Part shown: positions 51,047 through 61,996 of the stretch, in pieces
Numbering within the stretch: position 1 is the stretch's first letter
How the letters are laid out: each line of letters begins with the position of its first letter
Origin: Enoplolaimus lenunculus
Taxonomy: Eukaryota > Nematoda > Enoplea > Enoplida > Thoracostomopsidae
Length of the DNA: 64,000 nucleotides
NCBI GenBank assembly: GCA_030248215.1
Contig: JASANG010001027.1
Span: 62,001 to 126,000 of the forward strand
Direction of reading: 5' to 3'
Translations under genes and position numbers: made by a program
The notes under the pieces: generated by a model
What the model saw: only the letters and a program-made list of their open reading frames with translations
What the model was told of the DNA's origin: nothing
Databases searched by the model: none

Positions 51047-54000
51047 CTGCATCAAAAGAGAATGATAACTCAAAGAGAAAATATGAGAAACTTACACGAT
51101 TTTCATGTCACAAACTGTACCACCGCACGTTGCGTTTTGGCCCGACCCACCCATACAACCTCGACGTGCGATTAAAATTATATAAGCGTGGTAGCTAATA
51201 CCTATTTCTGCTCTGTTTAATATTAATAGTCAAGAAACAAAAATAAATCTTAAAACTTTACCCCCCACAAATATGGTTGTGTGAGCTGGCCTAAAATTAA
51301 ACGTGCGTTGCGTACCTATAGGTATTATTTTCTAAACAATATAGACAACGTGCGTTTAATATTTGGCCAGCTAACACAGAATGTTCCCAGCGTGCGTTAC
51401 ATTTTCGGCTAAGCCCCACACTGAATGTAATTAATTGCATATATTCCGTAGCAGCCACGGCATTTTTAATTAAGCCACATTGCAAATACGGCTAGACAGA
51501 AAACTAATTGTCACGGTGGTAAGCCATCGTACTATGTAAAAACACTCTCTTAAAATAATTTAGTTGTATTTTACCAATAAGTATAAGTCTACTAAATATT
51601 GAGTAAATCTTTGCTTAAGTAAATAATTAAAACTACTGCAGTCATTTCCTGATTAATTAAGTAAATGTGAAGCTAAGAAGTTTGTGTTTGCTTAAAATTA
51701 AGTAAAACTTTGCCAAGCACCATAGTAAATAAAACCGACACTTAATTCGGCAACAGTTTTACTTAATTTTAAGTATATACTTTGGTGAGTAGCTACGGCG
51801 CCTGGGTCACCTGTTAGAAAAACAAAACGTTTCTCATTAATACAGCTCGCAGGTAATCGAGCCATTCAGAAACGCGAAAATGCTGACGCCGATAAAAATG
51901 TACAACAAAACTATTGCCCAATCGCTGCCCAATATATTTTGTTGTTCGTAAAAATGGAAAAAAATCACGTAACACCGTAGGAATTTAGTTGACTACTCGG
52001 TGATGTTTTAACCAGCGGCGCCGGACGCAAATTAATATTTGTGGACACAATGGTGCCTAAAATGGTCGAATGCTAAAGACTGTTATTTTGCCAAAATCAC
52101 ATTGTTTTACGAAAAAATGTGACTGAAAAGATGTTTCAGTGTAATGAAGTCTAATCACCACATAAAATGAAACCGTTTATGTCATTCACTGGCAAATTAT
52201 CAGCGATACCAGGACAAATTCTCATCATCAGCATGTGGTTTTATCGCTTTTGTGTCTATATCGACCTTAGCAGTGTCGGCGCAGACAAGGGTTGGAGCTT
52301 TCTATGAACACTATGGTGGACGCCGACATCAGAGGTAGATCTAGAATTTCTCGGTGTTCGTTCTGAGATTCTGCGGCCCAGCTCACGCTCGCGTTTGATA
52401 GCTGTGTGGACACGCAATTAAAGCTTCACACAAAAGTTACAAAATGGTGAATCTTGAAAATGAACCCGTCTTTAATATGAATCACACTTCGGGCGCAACG
52501 GAAAACCTTTTTAACATTTTGTGCTAAAGTAGCTGAACAGCTATATTTTAGGTAAAAGCTTGTATAATTTTCATATGCTCCAACCAGGGGAGACACCACA
52601 CGGCGCACCTCACACCAAAACTGTTTTTTACCTTCATTTCGGGTGAGTTATTTTATCTTAAGCGAAATTGTAGACCAGCGAGTGGAGTGTAGCGAGGGCC
52701 AAAATTTAAGATTTTAGCAACCAAGTGGTTATTTTAACGTATGCGTAGCCTCAAATAAATTTTTAACATTCGAAGCGTTGAAAAAGTTTGTTCTGCCGAT
52801 TGTCTAGTTCCTCGATTGACCAAAAAAATTAAGCAGCCTGCAACCGGAATCTTTCTGCATTAATATATCTGCTATATTGTTTTTCAATAATCTGAAGCTC
52901 AAACTGATTAATTTCCTCGCTAAGCCCGGTATTTTTTTTGCGGTAATACGTTTTTCTAATTTAATATTCAATTTCCGTTTCCGTTATTTTGATTACTATA
53001 CGTTTGTTTGTCCGTTATTTTGCTATCCGTTTACACCCTGGTTTGGATGTTTTTACCCAAATGTGTGCATATTACGTAATTTGCTGTTAATAGCCTAAGA
53101 CGTACAAAATTAATTACGGGTTGGGTTGTGTTGGTGGGAAAGGTATTCGACAGGTTGATATTGTAATCTCTAGGCAATATTGGGAGGCTACGTTCCTTCC
53201 CCAATCTAAACATAGGGGGGCTGCGCCCCCAAATCTGAACATTGGGGGGTAAGTGTGCCCCCTGCCCCCCACTTTCAGCACCTATGGTGGCTACCACGTA
53301 TGTACTTTTGTGTAAATAGACATTAATATGGATTCTTGCCTGTATCAATCAATCGATGTACTCCATCAGGTCGCGTTTGTTGATCCGGATATTCAATTTC
53401 AAAAAGTTCAGTCCAATCTGGTGTTGTCGCCTCAGTTGTCGTCGTCGTCGTTGTTGTTGTTGTTCGATATCGGGTCCTCAACCGGTAACCAGGACGAATT
53501 GTGCGCCGACGACATTTACCCGGTCCAAGTCTACATCGACCCCGAAATCGTACTCGTTTTCCAGTATGTCCTAGAGTCGCCGCTGTTGTGTCTGTTGTCG
53601 ACCATGGTGGGATTGTTGACGGTTGTGTTGCCTGCCACAGTGGCACGGTTGGTGTTGTTGGACTGGGTCTCGGTGTTGTTGGCCTTGTAGCTGGACGACG
53701 GCCGCTGCCGCTCCGCGGCGTCTGAGGCCGAAGAACTGCTTTGATGTTGCCGCCGGAGTCAGTCTGAAACTGTTTATGTTTTAAGTTGATGCTGAGTGAC
53801 TGGGCGAAAAAGTATTATTGGTTGTGTGAATTGTTGACGGATTAAAATATTACGGATACGAACTTCTATTGAATGGGACTCAAAATGGCGACCCCCGTCT
53901 TATTACCCCCTCTTATTCGGGTCACTACAGCGACGATCAGCTCCTAAAAAATATTGACTCTGCTCGAAAAGTTTTGGCCACATTTGTGAGCTGTAGAAAA

Positions 54001-57000
54001 CCCATGTATGCTAAATCAAATTTCTATGTGCTATATTATTAGTTTTAGAACAGTAGGCAGTTCAAACTACTTCATTCAGAACGGTGACAATAGTAAAGAC
54101 CGTAGCGAGTTCAACGTGCCAGAGAGGGACCGAAAAGTTTCCGGACGGGGCATTCAGCATTTTACATTAAAGTTACTAATAGTAATAGTGATGAAACTTT
54201 TCTAGGGAAGCAAAATTGTTTCAAATGAGATTCAGCCTCCCAGGGGCAGCCCTCTGGCGACTGGTCCGGATATGTCGGTCCGTTCACGACACGTTTGAAA
54301 CACTGGTCGTGAAACATTAAAAAAATTTTGTGTGCCCATCCTGTAGAATTTTCCAGTGAGCTGACTACGAGCTTCTAAAACTGAGTGGTATTAAATGTCA
54401 TAAAAGACCTCTTACTACCATTTCTTGCAACTTCGTGAAAAATGTATCGTTCGTCTCGTGGCAACAACCATAAATTTAACTGTGTTGTTCTCAGAAATTA
54501 TATTTTCTTATTCCCACACGCCGGAAAGTCGTGGATCCACCACTGAACCCTGTACCTCATACGTATCATCAGTATCGGTTTTGTGTCCGAGTACAATCTG
54601 AGCACGAGGCAAGTGTTCACCGTTCGGCAACGATGGACAGTCACCACACCAGTTGTTATGTGTGTTGTGTATCGCAGAAATCGTATAATGATAATGAAGA
54701 AAGCTTTGAGGATACGGCACGTGAAACGCTTTTCGACCACATCTTAAAAACGTTACTTTCTTATAGTCTCATGGGCCAATGTTACTTTTAGAGTCGTAAC
54801 AGTAGATTATTAAGCGTATTCGTAAGCCTAAGCGTTGCAAAAGCGTATTCCTAAGCCTAAGCCTAAGCCTAAGCCTAAGCAACTGCAAGCCTACTCTTTT
54901 ACAGACCCACCAGAAACCGGGTCGGTCTCAAAAGTGATATGGGCCGTCGAATGCGTTAGAGTTGCGCTTTACTGTGCCAGATGTTGCCGCAGGCCGCCGC
55001 GTGTCGCTATGCGACGCTATGCGTTGCGAACAAAATTATAGGCAAAATCTGTTCGATGGCGTGCGGTAGTGCGCGGCGAATATAGCGTAATTCGTATTCG
55101 GTTTTTAGAACATGGCTGTTTTCAGCCATTTTAACGTCACAAAAGTTATTTTATAATTGACCTTGGCATTGGCCAGCATCGAAAAATGTTTCAAAACAAT
55201 TTAATATGTAAATTTAAGCTTTTACAATTAAAATTTGTTTAAAATTTATAGCAATTTTGTAACAAAAACGTTTGACACTGTGGCCCATGTTACTTTTACG
55301 GCCGTCCCGGTTTATTGTGAGTCTGAAAAAAGAGTAGGCTTACATTCTAGACTACATTTTGTTTTGCTTAGGCTTAGGCTTAGGTTTAGGAATACGCTTT
55401 TTCAACGCTTAGAATTAGGCTTTAGGTTTTGGAATACGCTTAATCTACTGTTACGGCCCTAAAAGTAACATTGGCTGGCACTGTTAAACGAGGTTGTTGG
55501 ACCTAAATTAAGCGAAATACTCAAAAATTGTACCAAACTGTTACAGTTGAACTGGGTATCTCAACAACTCGTTGATCGACGACTTGTCGTTCGACACCTC
55601 GTCGACACCGATAGCTCGACGACCCGATAATTTGTCGCTTTGGTTTAGGTAGGCGGGTAAGGTCATCGAGGCTGAACGAGTTGATGAGGCGACAAGTTGT
55701 ATGTGTCGACGAATTTTAAGGTTTCGAGCCATCCGTTGACGAGTTGTCGTGCAACGAATTGTCGTTAATTGCTTGAACTGTGATGCTAAATTTCTCGTAA
55801 TCAAAAAGTTCGTGGTTCCATACTATGAACTCGAAGAATAGATTTCAATTAAATTAATTCGGAAAGAAGTATAGTATTAACAAGAGTGGATAATCGCTAT
55901 TCAACAACAGTGTCCAACTGGGCATATTCTGTGTAGAACAGAATGTACCCAGCACGCGTTGCGTTTTTGGCATTTAGAGGGGGGTACAATCGGTGCGAAC
56001 CATGGCACTTTATGCATTCGGCGTCATACATGCTCCCCTTATAGTTTAATTTAGGTGCATTAATGTGATAGTGACCCCGACTTCTAAACAAGGGGGAGGA
56101 GGGTCGGCCAAAAACGCAACGGCCGGTGGTACATTTTGTACCAAGCAGAACTCGCAGAGTTGCACTTTCTTGTCATTATCCCCTCTTGGTATTTTAACAA
56201 CGAAACTGCTAACTTGTCAAATACAAAAAAATCCTTGGTCTTTCCATTCAAAATCTTTCGAACCGGATACTGGCCATCTTCCAGGACAACTTCGATTCCT
56301 GCTTGTGCCAACCGGCGCATCCATTTATCAACGGCATCGGGCGGTTCATCGTGACGTCCGACAACAATGATTGACGTTCGGTCGTAGTTATTTCGTTTGA
56401 AAAGATCGTAAACTTTGACGAGGCTAAAATTAAAAACGCCAATGTTTGGATATAAACCTGTATTTTCAAATGGATCCAGCATTTAACTCCAGTAGTAAAT
56501 GATTATTGGATTTCGATTGACTCCATTACATATGTGAGCAATTACCCACTCGTTGGAAACGTCTTTAACTGAAAATACGCTGTATTTCACAAATTTGATC
56601 TCACTCGTTCGAAAGTTACACAAGAGCTGTCATAAGCTGGTGAAAATCGATTGGCACTAGCAATACACACAAGTGAGAGGCATTTTGCTAATGAGAATGA
56701 AAACAAGTACTCTAAAAATAACTGTAAGACAGATTAGGGTTTCGTTTAATACCACCGCCTATTAATAAATATTATTAAACTCCAAAATTGCCGCGGCATT
56801 GTCAAAGACTGAAGTTTTGAACCCAAACCCAGATTGCTTGAGACTTGGTGTAAAATGGACTTGGGGCAGGAAGACAATCCCAGTCTCAAATGGGTTCAAA
56901 AGTAATATTTTTCGAGGAGTCTGAATGCCAAACTGGTGGTGTCCATGCAGCAAATGCTTAGACAACGTCGCTCAATATAGTGCAAAACGAACCCCAGTTT

Positions 57001-57293
57001 TTTTTTAATTTTAAGGACCTTAAAGGCATAGTTTGAAGATAAGGCCAGGCAACCTTGAGCACGGCACTGATGACTTACCCATCCAACTGTTTATCACAGT
57101 CATCGCAACCGTCCAGATCCATCAAAGCGACAATGATCACACTGCCATACTTTTCGTCGATAATATCTCTTCCGTTCGTCGTCCAGTACGGACCTGGATC
57201 ACATTGATTGTGATCAGCCTGGCCATTAACTGGTAAACAAAGTACCGCGCATAGTAGTAGGGATAAAATGAAGTTCGATGCTATTAATATCAT
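49920..57293 (-). CDS. SELENOP-like: Secreted selenoprotein-P-like protein with Cys in place of Sec
   Basis: Exons on the minus strand are 57293-57079, 56423-56214, 54742-54556, 53763-53340 and 51046-49920. All phases match (2, 2, 0, 1), giving 720 residues. Residues 1-25 are a signal peptide (MILIASNFILSLLLCAVLCL). Residues 31-180 form a thioredoxin-like SelP N-domain: CDPGPYW, YGSVIIVALMDLDGCDDC (63-66, where the family has UxxC), NYDRTSIIVVGRHDE, VRKILNGKTKDFFVFDK, CGRKAFHVPYPQSFLHYHY and WCGDC (173-177, matching KCGNC). Residues about 205-345 are Thr/Pro-rich with an Arg-rich patch (GKRVRFRGRCRLGPGKCRRR) and a Thr run; 346-460 are acidic; the last 260 contain many Cys in CC pairs (KCCYKG, MCCF, RCC, QCC, ICCPP). 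No in-frame TGA was met, so it is probably a Cys-only relative. Intron 4 uses a GC donor. The SelP family carries Se and reduces peroxides in plasma; whether this protein does either is unknown. Confidence 0.85.
53338..53339 (-). promoter_or_regulatory. GC-AG intron donor in the SelP-like gene
   Basis: The exon ends ACAG and the intron starts GCAAGA. The frame leaves one base (g), which the next exon completes as GGT. No GT donor in a compatible phase lies nearby, and the frame stops nine bases further on. GC-AG introns typically have exactly this AG/GCAAG context. Confidence 0.65.
55541..55805. repeat. Palindrome-rich CGACGA repeat in SelP-like intron 2
   Basis: The segment is dense in TCGACGA, GACAACTCGTCGA and related words, with opposed ends ACAACTCGTTGATCGACG and CGTTGACGAGTTGTCGTG. 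Related pieces occur at 20590-20670 and 46805-46900. It lacks coding capacity. Confidence 0.5.
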
Positions 57294-60200
57294 CGCATGC
57301 TTATGATTGAAAAGTGCTGTAATATGTTAATTTATAAAGCTGATCTCGCTACCGAAATCAATATTTTTTGGCAGTGCTGATGCCGATACTCACGAAAAGG
57401 ACCGATTATTATACCGATATCGATCAGATTAATATGCACATCCGTACATTCATGACTCGGCAACATTTCAGTGAGTTGATTTTAACTCATAATGAGTTGA
57501 ATCACTCAGTCTGAGTTAGGACTATCAGAACTCAGAATTTTGAGTTGATTCAATTCATTCTGAGTTAATTAATCATCTCACCCAGAGTCAACTTAACTCA
57601 GAGTGAGAATCAACTCAACTCAGAGTGAGTTTATGTTTACTGATATTAATTCAAAAATAACCAACTCGCTAGCTGAATTGATTAATCAACTCATTGGAAT
57701 TTACAGTGTAATGGTTATATAGATCGTTTGCACTTCCGACTCTTCGTTGCACGGAACACCGGAATATGTTTCAGAGGTAATGGCAACAATTGTTCAAACC
57801 TTTAGTTTTTGTATTTTAACAGCGAGCTCCAGAGTATGCGAATCATATGACTTTTGCCCTAAATAGGCATTTTTTTCTAAAGAACAGGGCTGTAACAGTA
57901 GTAATCATATTCCAAAGCCTGATCCTAATTCTAAACCAAAGTCTAAGCGTGCGAACGAGCTTATACCTAAGACTAAGGCCTAATCAAATAATTAGTTTAA
58001 AGCTTAAGCTTACTCTATTGCATTGAAGTCGCGCAGAAAAACGTTCTGCCCCTGAACTATACATCAGCCAAAAGGTCGTATTATAAAGCGTAATTACCAA
58101 ATTAAAACTCCACAATGATCAGTTCTAACTATGTATTGTAGCAAGTATAAGTCTGTGAATATCTATGTGATAACCTAAAAACTCTAGTCTGTCTTATCAA
58201 AATCTAACAAACATAGCACACAGCAGTTAATTTTCGCACAACCCCCCTTGAACCAGTCGCTGATTGTAAAAAATAGCATTGTGTATCAAAACTCAACTCT
58301 ACAATAAGTTCAGTTCCAATGAACATAAAATTGAACAACTTCTGGCCTTTAAAAGTTTTCCGGTTTCAAATAAATAACCTCAGAACATCCGTCCGTCTGT
58401 GATGTGGTCATTTGATACGATTAATATAGCAAGAGTGGCATAGGTACGGAATCTGGACCCCCAGGAAAATAAAAAAGTGACTTATACTATGGATCCTGGC
58501 GAGTTGAGTTAAACGGTACTATTTTAATGGCGGCATGGCCATAGGTTGCAAAGTTGCGGCATAAGATATAGTACAAGCAAACACGAATGAATTTGAAGAG
58601 AAAGTATCTAGCATTTACATAGAAGAAAGGAGATTGATATTTATTTGGCCTCTCCAGAGGGAACCCCTTGTTATTCGGTTACGGACGGTTATTTATTTTT
58701 AACCCACGCTCCGCCACTTTTCGTTGCTAATATATACCCGTTACTGCATGAATTAAACGTTCATTTGTCTTGTGTCAAAAACTTGAGCGATAACGCAAGG
58801 TTATATGTACTTTCAAAACTGAAGTATGCTTTAAAGTTTTAACTAAAATTTATTTCGTCGTAGAGTCATTTATGCACTACAATTTAAAGGATAATTGGCA
58901 TTTATGGTCTCTAATAAGGGTTTAGGGACTCTATCCGCTTACGGACTCTTATTAGAGATACGGACTTCTATTGATTGAGGCTCAAAATAGGGACCCCTCT
59001 TATTCAGGTCACTACAGTAGTTCCATTTGGGTCAAAGACCTTGTAGTGTTAAAAACGCTACCGTTACAATCACTCAGCGCTTCGAGATCTATAAAACACG
59101 CCACTTTTCATGAAATTCCTCGAAACATAAAGATTCTATACGTCCGCCACAGGAGTATATTTAAGTTTTTTTATAGAAAAATGATTTTGATTTTGGAAAA
59201 CAAACTGTTGTTATGTGTTCAGACACACTACAGAACCTAATACAACAAACTGCCTCAGAATGTGCGTAAACAACGCGTATGCCAAATGCCGATATCAATG
59301 GCAACGATCTCTCGTTACATATACAAATTTACCTCAAGAGTTCTTTCCTTATAAGCAAAACGACGCGGTGCTTACCAATCAACACTATAAAAACAAAATA
59401 TATTATGGAAAAGTTACTCAATTAAGTCGGAAAAGTTGCCGAAATTTAATAACAAACTGTAATTCTCTGCGTTCAAAATATAAACCCTCCAGAATGTGAT
59501 TCATAAAATGAAAAGGTTCGTTTGTTGTTCGGTTTTAATAAAGACTAACATTTGAACCTATATGCATACTTTAAAACAAATTGCGGGACTAGACAAACGG
59601 AGAGTAAAATTCGACTTCGCCAGAGTCAAATTCGATTTTACTGAGTCGCATGTTTCACTCGGGCGGAGTCGAATTTGACCTAGTTTGTGTAGTTCCCCAA
59701 AGCCTATTTCGGAGAGCGTCAATTTGACTCACCATTTTTCGCAATGCAGAGATGGCTAATTAGTTTTCTGTGTTGACTAACCAACTCACAGGAGCTTACA
59801 GTGTACTTTTAGAGCTGTAGAAATTAAGTTCTGAGTTAATTTTCTACTTTGTAGTTACGGCTCACAAACGAATCTTATGTATTAGACATATATATTTGTC
59901 TTATATTTCGAAACAAATTGATTTAAAATCTTTTATATGAAACAAAGAGTAAGATTTAAGACTTTAAAGTCTGAAAATTTTCAGAAATGAAAATCTGGAA
60001 TTGAACACATTTATGTCTTGATTCGTTATTGACACAATTATTGTAACTTTAAGTCAACATTTTTTTCAACATTTCTTGACTATCACATAATTTCGTTTGT
60101 GCGTAAAAGGTGAGAGCGGCGTTGCCTTTAGCTGCCGCGACCCCACGTAGTTGTTGGGTTTTAACCTACATCGTATCCAAAGACATTCAGAACGTTTGTA

Positions 60201-61996
60201 GCTTCAATGCAATGCGCAATCAAGTTTAGAAATTCAAATTTGCACAAAAAGCCAAGTTTACAAAATCATTTTAGGTCGCGTGCGTTACTCAACGAAAAAA
60301 TTTGACGCGGGTATACCCGCGGTTACAGAATTTCAAAGCGTAAGTAAAAATATGCGATTCTTTGCTAATCGCACAATATTGGCAGCTTTTGAATGGAAGC
60401 AACAATATAGGTATATTATTGTATTGGCGAAATTCTGTGTTCCTATATAGAGGATTTTTTCTTGGCTTGGAACAATATATTCACATGTTTTCTGAATGAC
60501 ATCTTAAGACAAATTGCGACGAAACCATGCGTGGTTTGTACGCCTCATAACCACAGTGATTTCGTACAGACAAACTGTTTTGATTCACAGATCACCCATC
60601 CAGGGCCGGAGCAGCCACCTCCATTGGTGGGCCACCCTAACCGGTTGAAACAAAAACCGCTAAGTTTTAAAGTGCGTCTGGCGTCTCGTTAGCTTCGCTC
60701 GCGAGTTTGCACGCCACACCTGGGAATTTGGGGGGATGCTTCGCCCCTGCCCGCTCCGTCACTGGACCCATTAACAAACGAAATAGCTTTAACGACGATA
60801 GGTTATCCGGTGTTACGCGAAAACCTGCATTATAATTAGTTACAATCAGTAAAATAAAACAACATGAAGGGTAAATTTTAGACGCAATCAGCTCCGTGGT
60901 TATAAAAGCAAACGAATATTTATTTATGCAAAAACAACTGATACATAACAAATAACAAAATAGTCACAAATCAACGCAAATTTTGTGTCGGTTCCATTCG
61001 TTTTAAACCTACATTTTAACGCTACATCAAATGATAACGTAAAATTAGAAATAGCACAAAGCGGTTTTCCAATTAACCATATAAACTCAAAACTTAGATT
61101 TACGACCTTAACAGCGGTTGTGACGGTACTTGAACCGTCGGCAGAAAAATTACCGGTCCGCTGTTCATAAAACTATAATATTACCGCTGTTTATAAATTA
61201 TTTTCTTACAAAGATTTTCTCTAAAAATACTGCACAGAAAACTAAAACTACAGCTATTAATCATTTTATACTAAATACATGCAATTTAGATAGCTTCAAA
61301 ATATAGATACCAGCAAAAATTCTGGTTAATAATTAAAACGTTACGAAAATATTATACATATAAATGTCTCTGAAACACAAATGGGCCCAAGTATCGATCA
61401 AGGGCTGACCGTTGCCTCGCGGGACTGCATTAAGTAAGCTACCCTTAGGCTTAGCAAGATGCTTATAGTGCTGTCCCGGTCATTAAATTTTGATAAATTT
61501 TTGAAATTTAAACTTCAGTGATCTGTCAAAAAGATGATTGAACCCATTTTTTGACACTTTAATATTTTAAGAATTAATGTATATCTCTGCTGGATTTTGT
61601 TTCACCTCCGGTGCCGTTAAAATTAGTCGAGGTCCGGCTCTGGCTCAAAGTGTTCATTTCCGGTTGCACCCTGCTAACAATCTGTATGTTGAACACAGAA
61701 AAGAAATTGAGTCACGAAACATAAGCTCAACTTAATGTGAAAGAAAAAATGAACTATTTGTTTTAAAGCTCAACACTATATTTCCTAACTTTAATATCAA
61801 TGGTACGCCTGAGACGAGACACTTAGGCTGGAAGAAACCTGAGCTAAGCCGAAATATTGGAATTCAAACTATAGCTATGAAGTAACAGATTTAAATCTAA
61901 CCTGAATAAGGTTGAATCATTTTCGGTTTATCACTTTCAAGTTAAAACATTATTAATATTCCTAGCAAAGTGATACCTAAATTTTAAGTGTAATGA
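57294..61996. other. Intergenic region between the SelP-like and PRKCSH genes
   Basis: It would contain the promoter of the SelP-like gene (right after 57293) and the 3' UTR of PRKCSH (just below 61997). Repeats fill most of it: TGAGTT MITE (57466-57710), CCTAAG MITE (57879-58070), a GGCCTCTCCAGAGG-to-TTATTCAGGTCAC repeat (about 58630-59015), a splice-site MITE (59582-59748), a GGCCGGAGCAGCC repeat (60603-60766) and CCGGTTGCACCC ends (61600-61680). Frames at 58971-59499 have no recognisable product. Confidence 0.5.

Noticed and set aside
50187..51198. Several plus-strand frames of 76-112 codons
   Set aside because: They are shadows of the minus-strand Cys-rich SelP-like exon.
53328..53725. 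Plus-strand frames of 72-120 codons
   Set aside because: They are antisense to the Thr/Pro-rich linker exon of the SelP-like gene, which has matching splice phases.
54835..54890. Telomere or interstitial telomeric block from CCTAAG runs
   Set aside because: The runs are short, degenerate and always enclosed in MITE ends.
56065..56370. Plus-strand frames of 72-101 codons
   Set aside because: They are antisense to the SelP-like exon at 56423-56214.
56248..56423. von Willebrand A domain reading of the exon
   Set aside because: The strand/helix pattern first suggested vWA, but the adjacent exons and LNGKTKDFFVFDKCGR match the SelP N-domain much better.
58971..59499. Two overlapping frames of 89 and 94 codons
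   Set aside because: They start in a repeat, have low-complexity composition and no domain or splice context.
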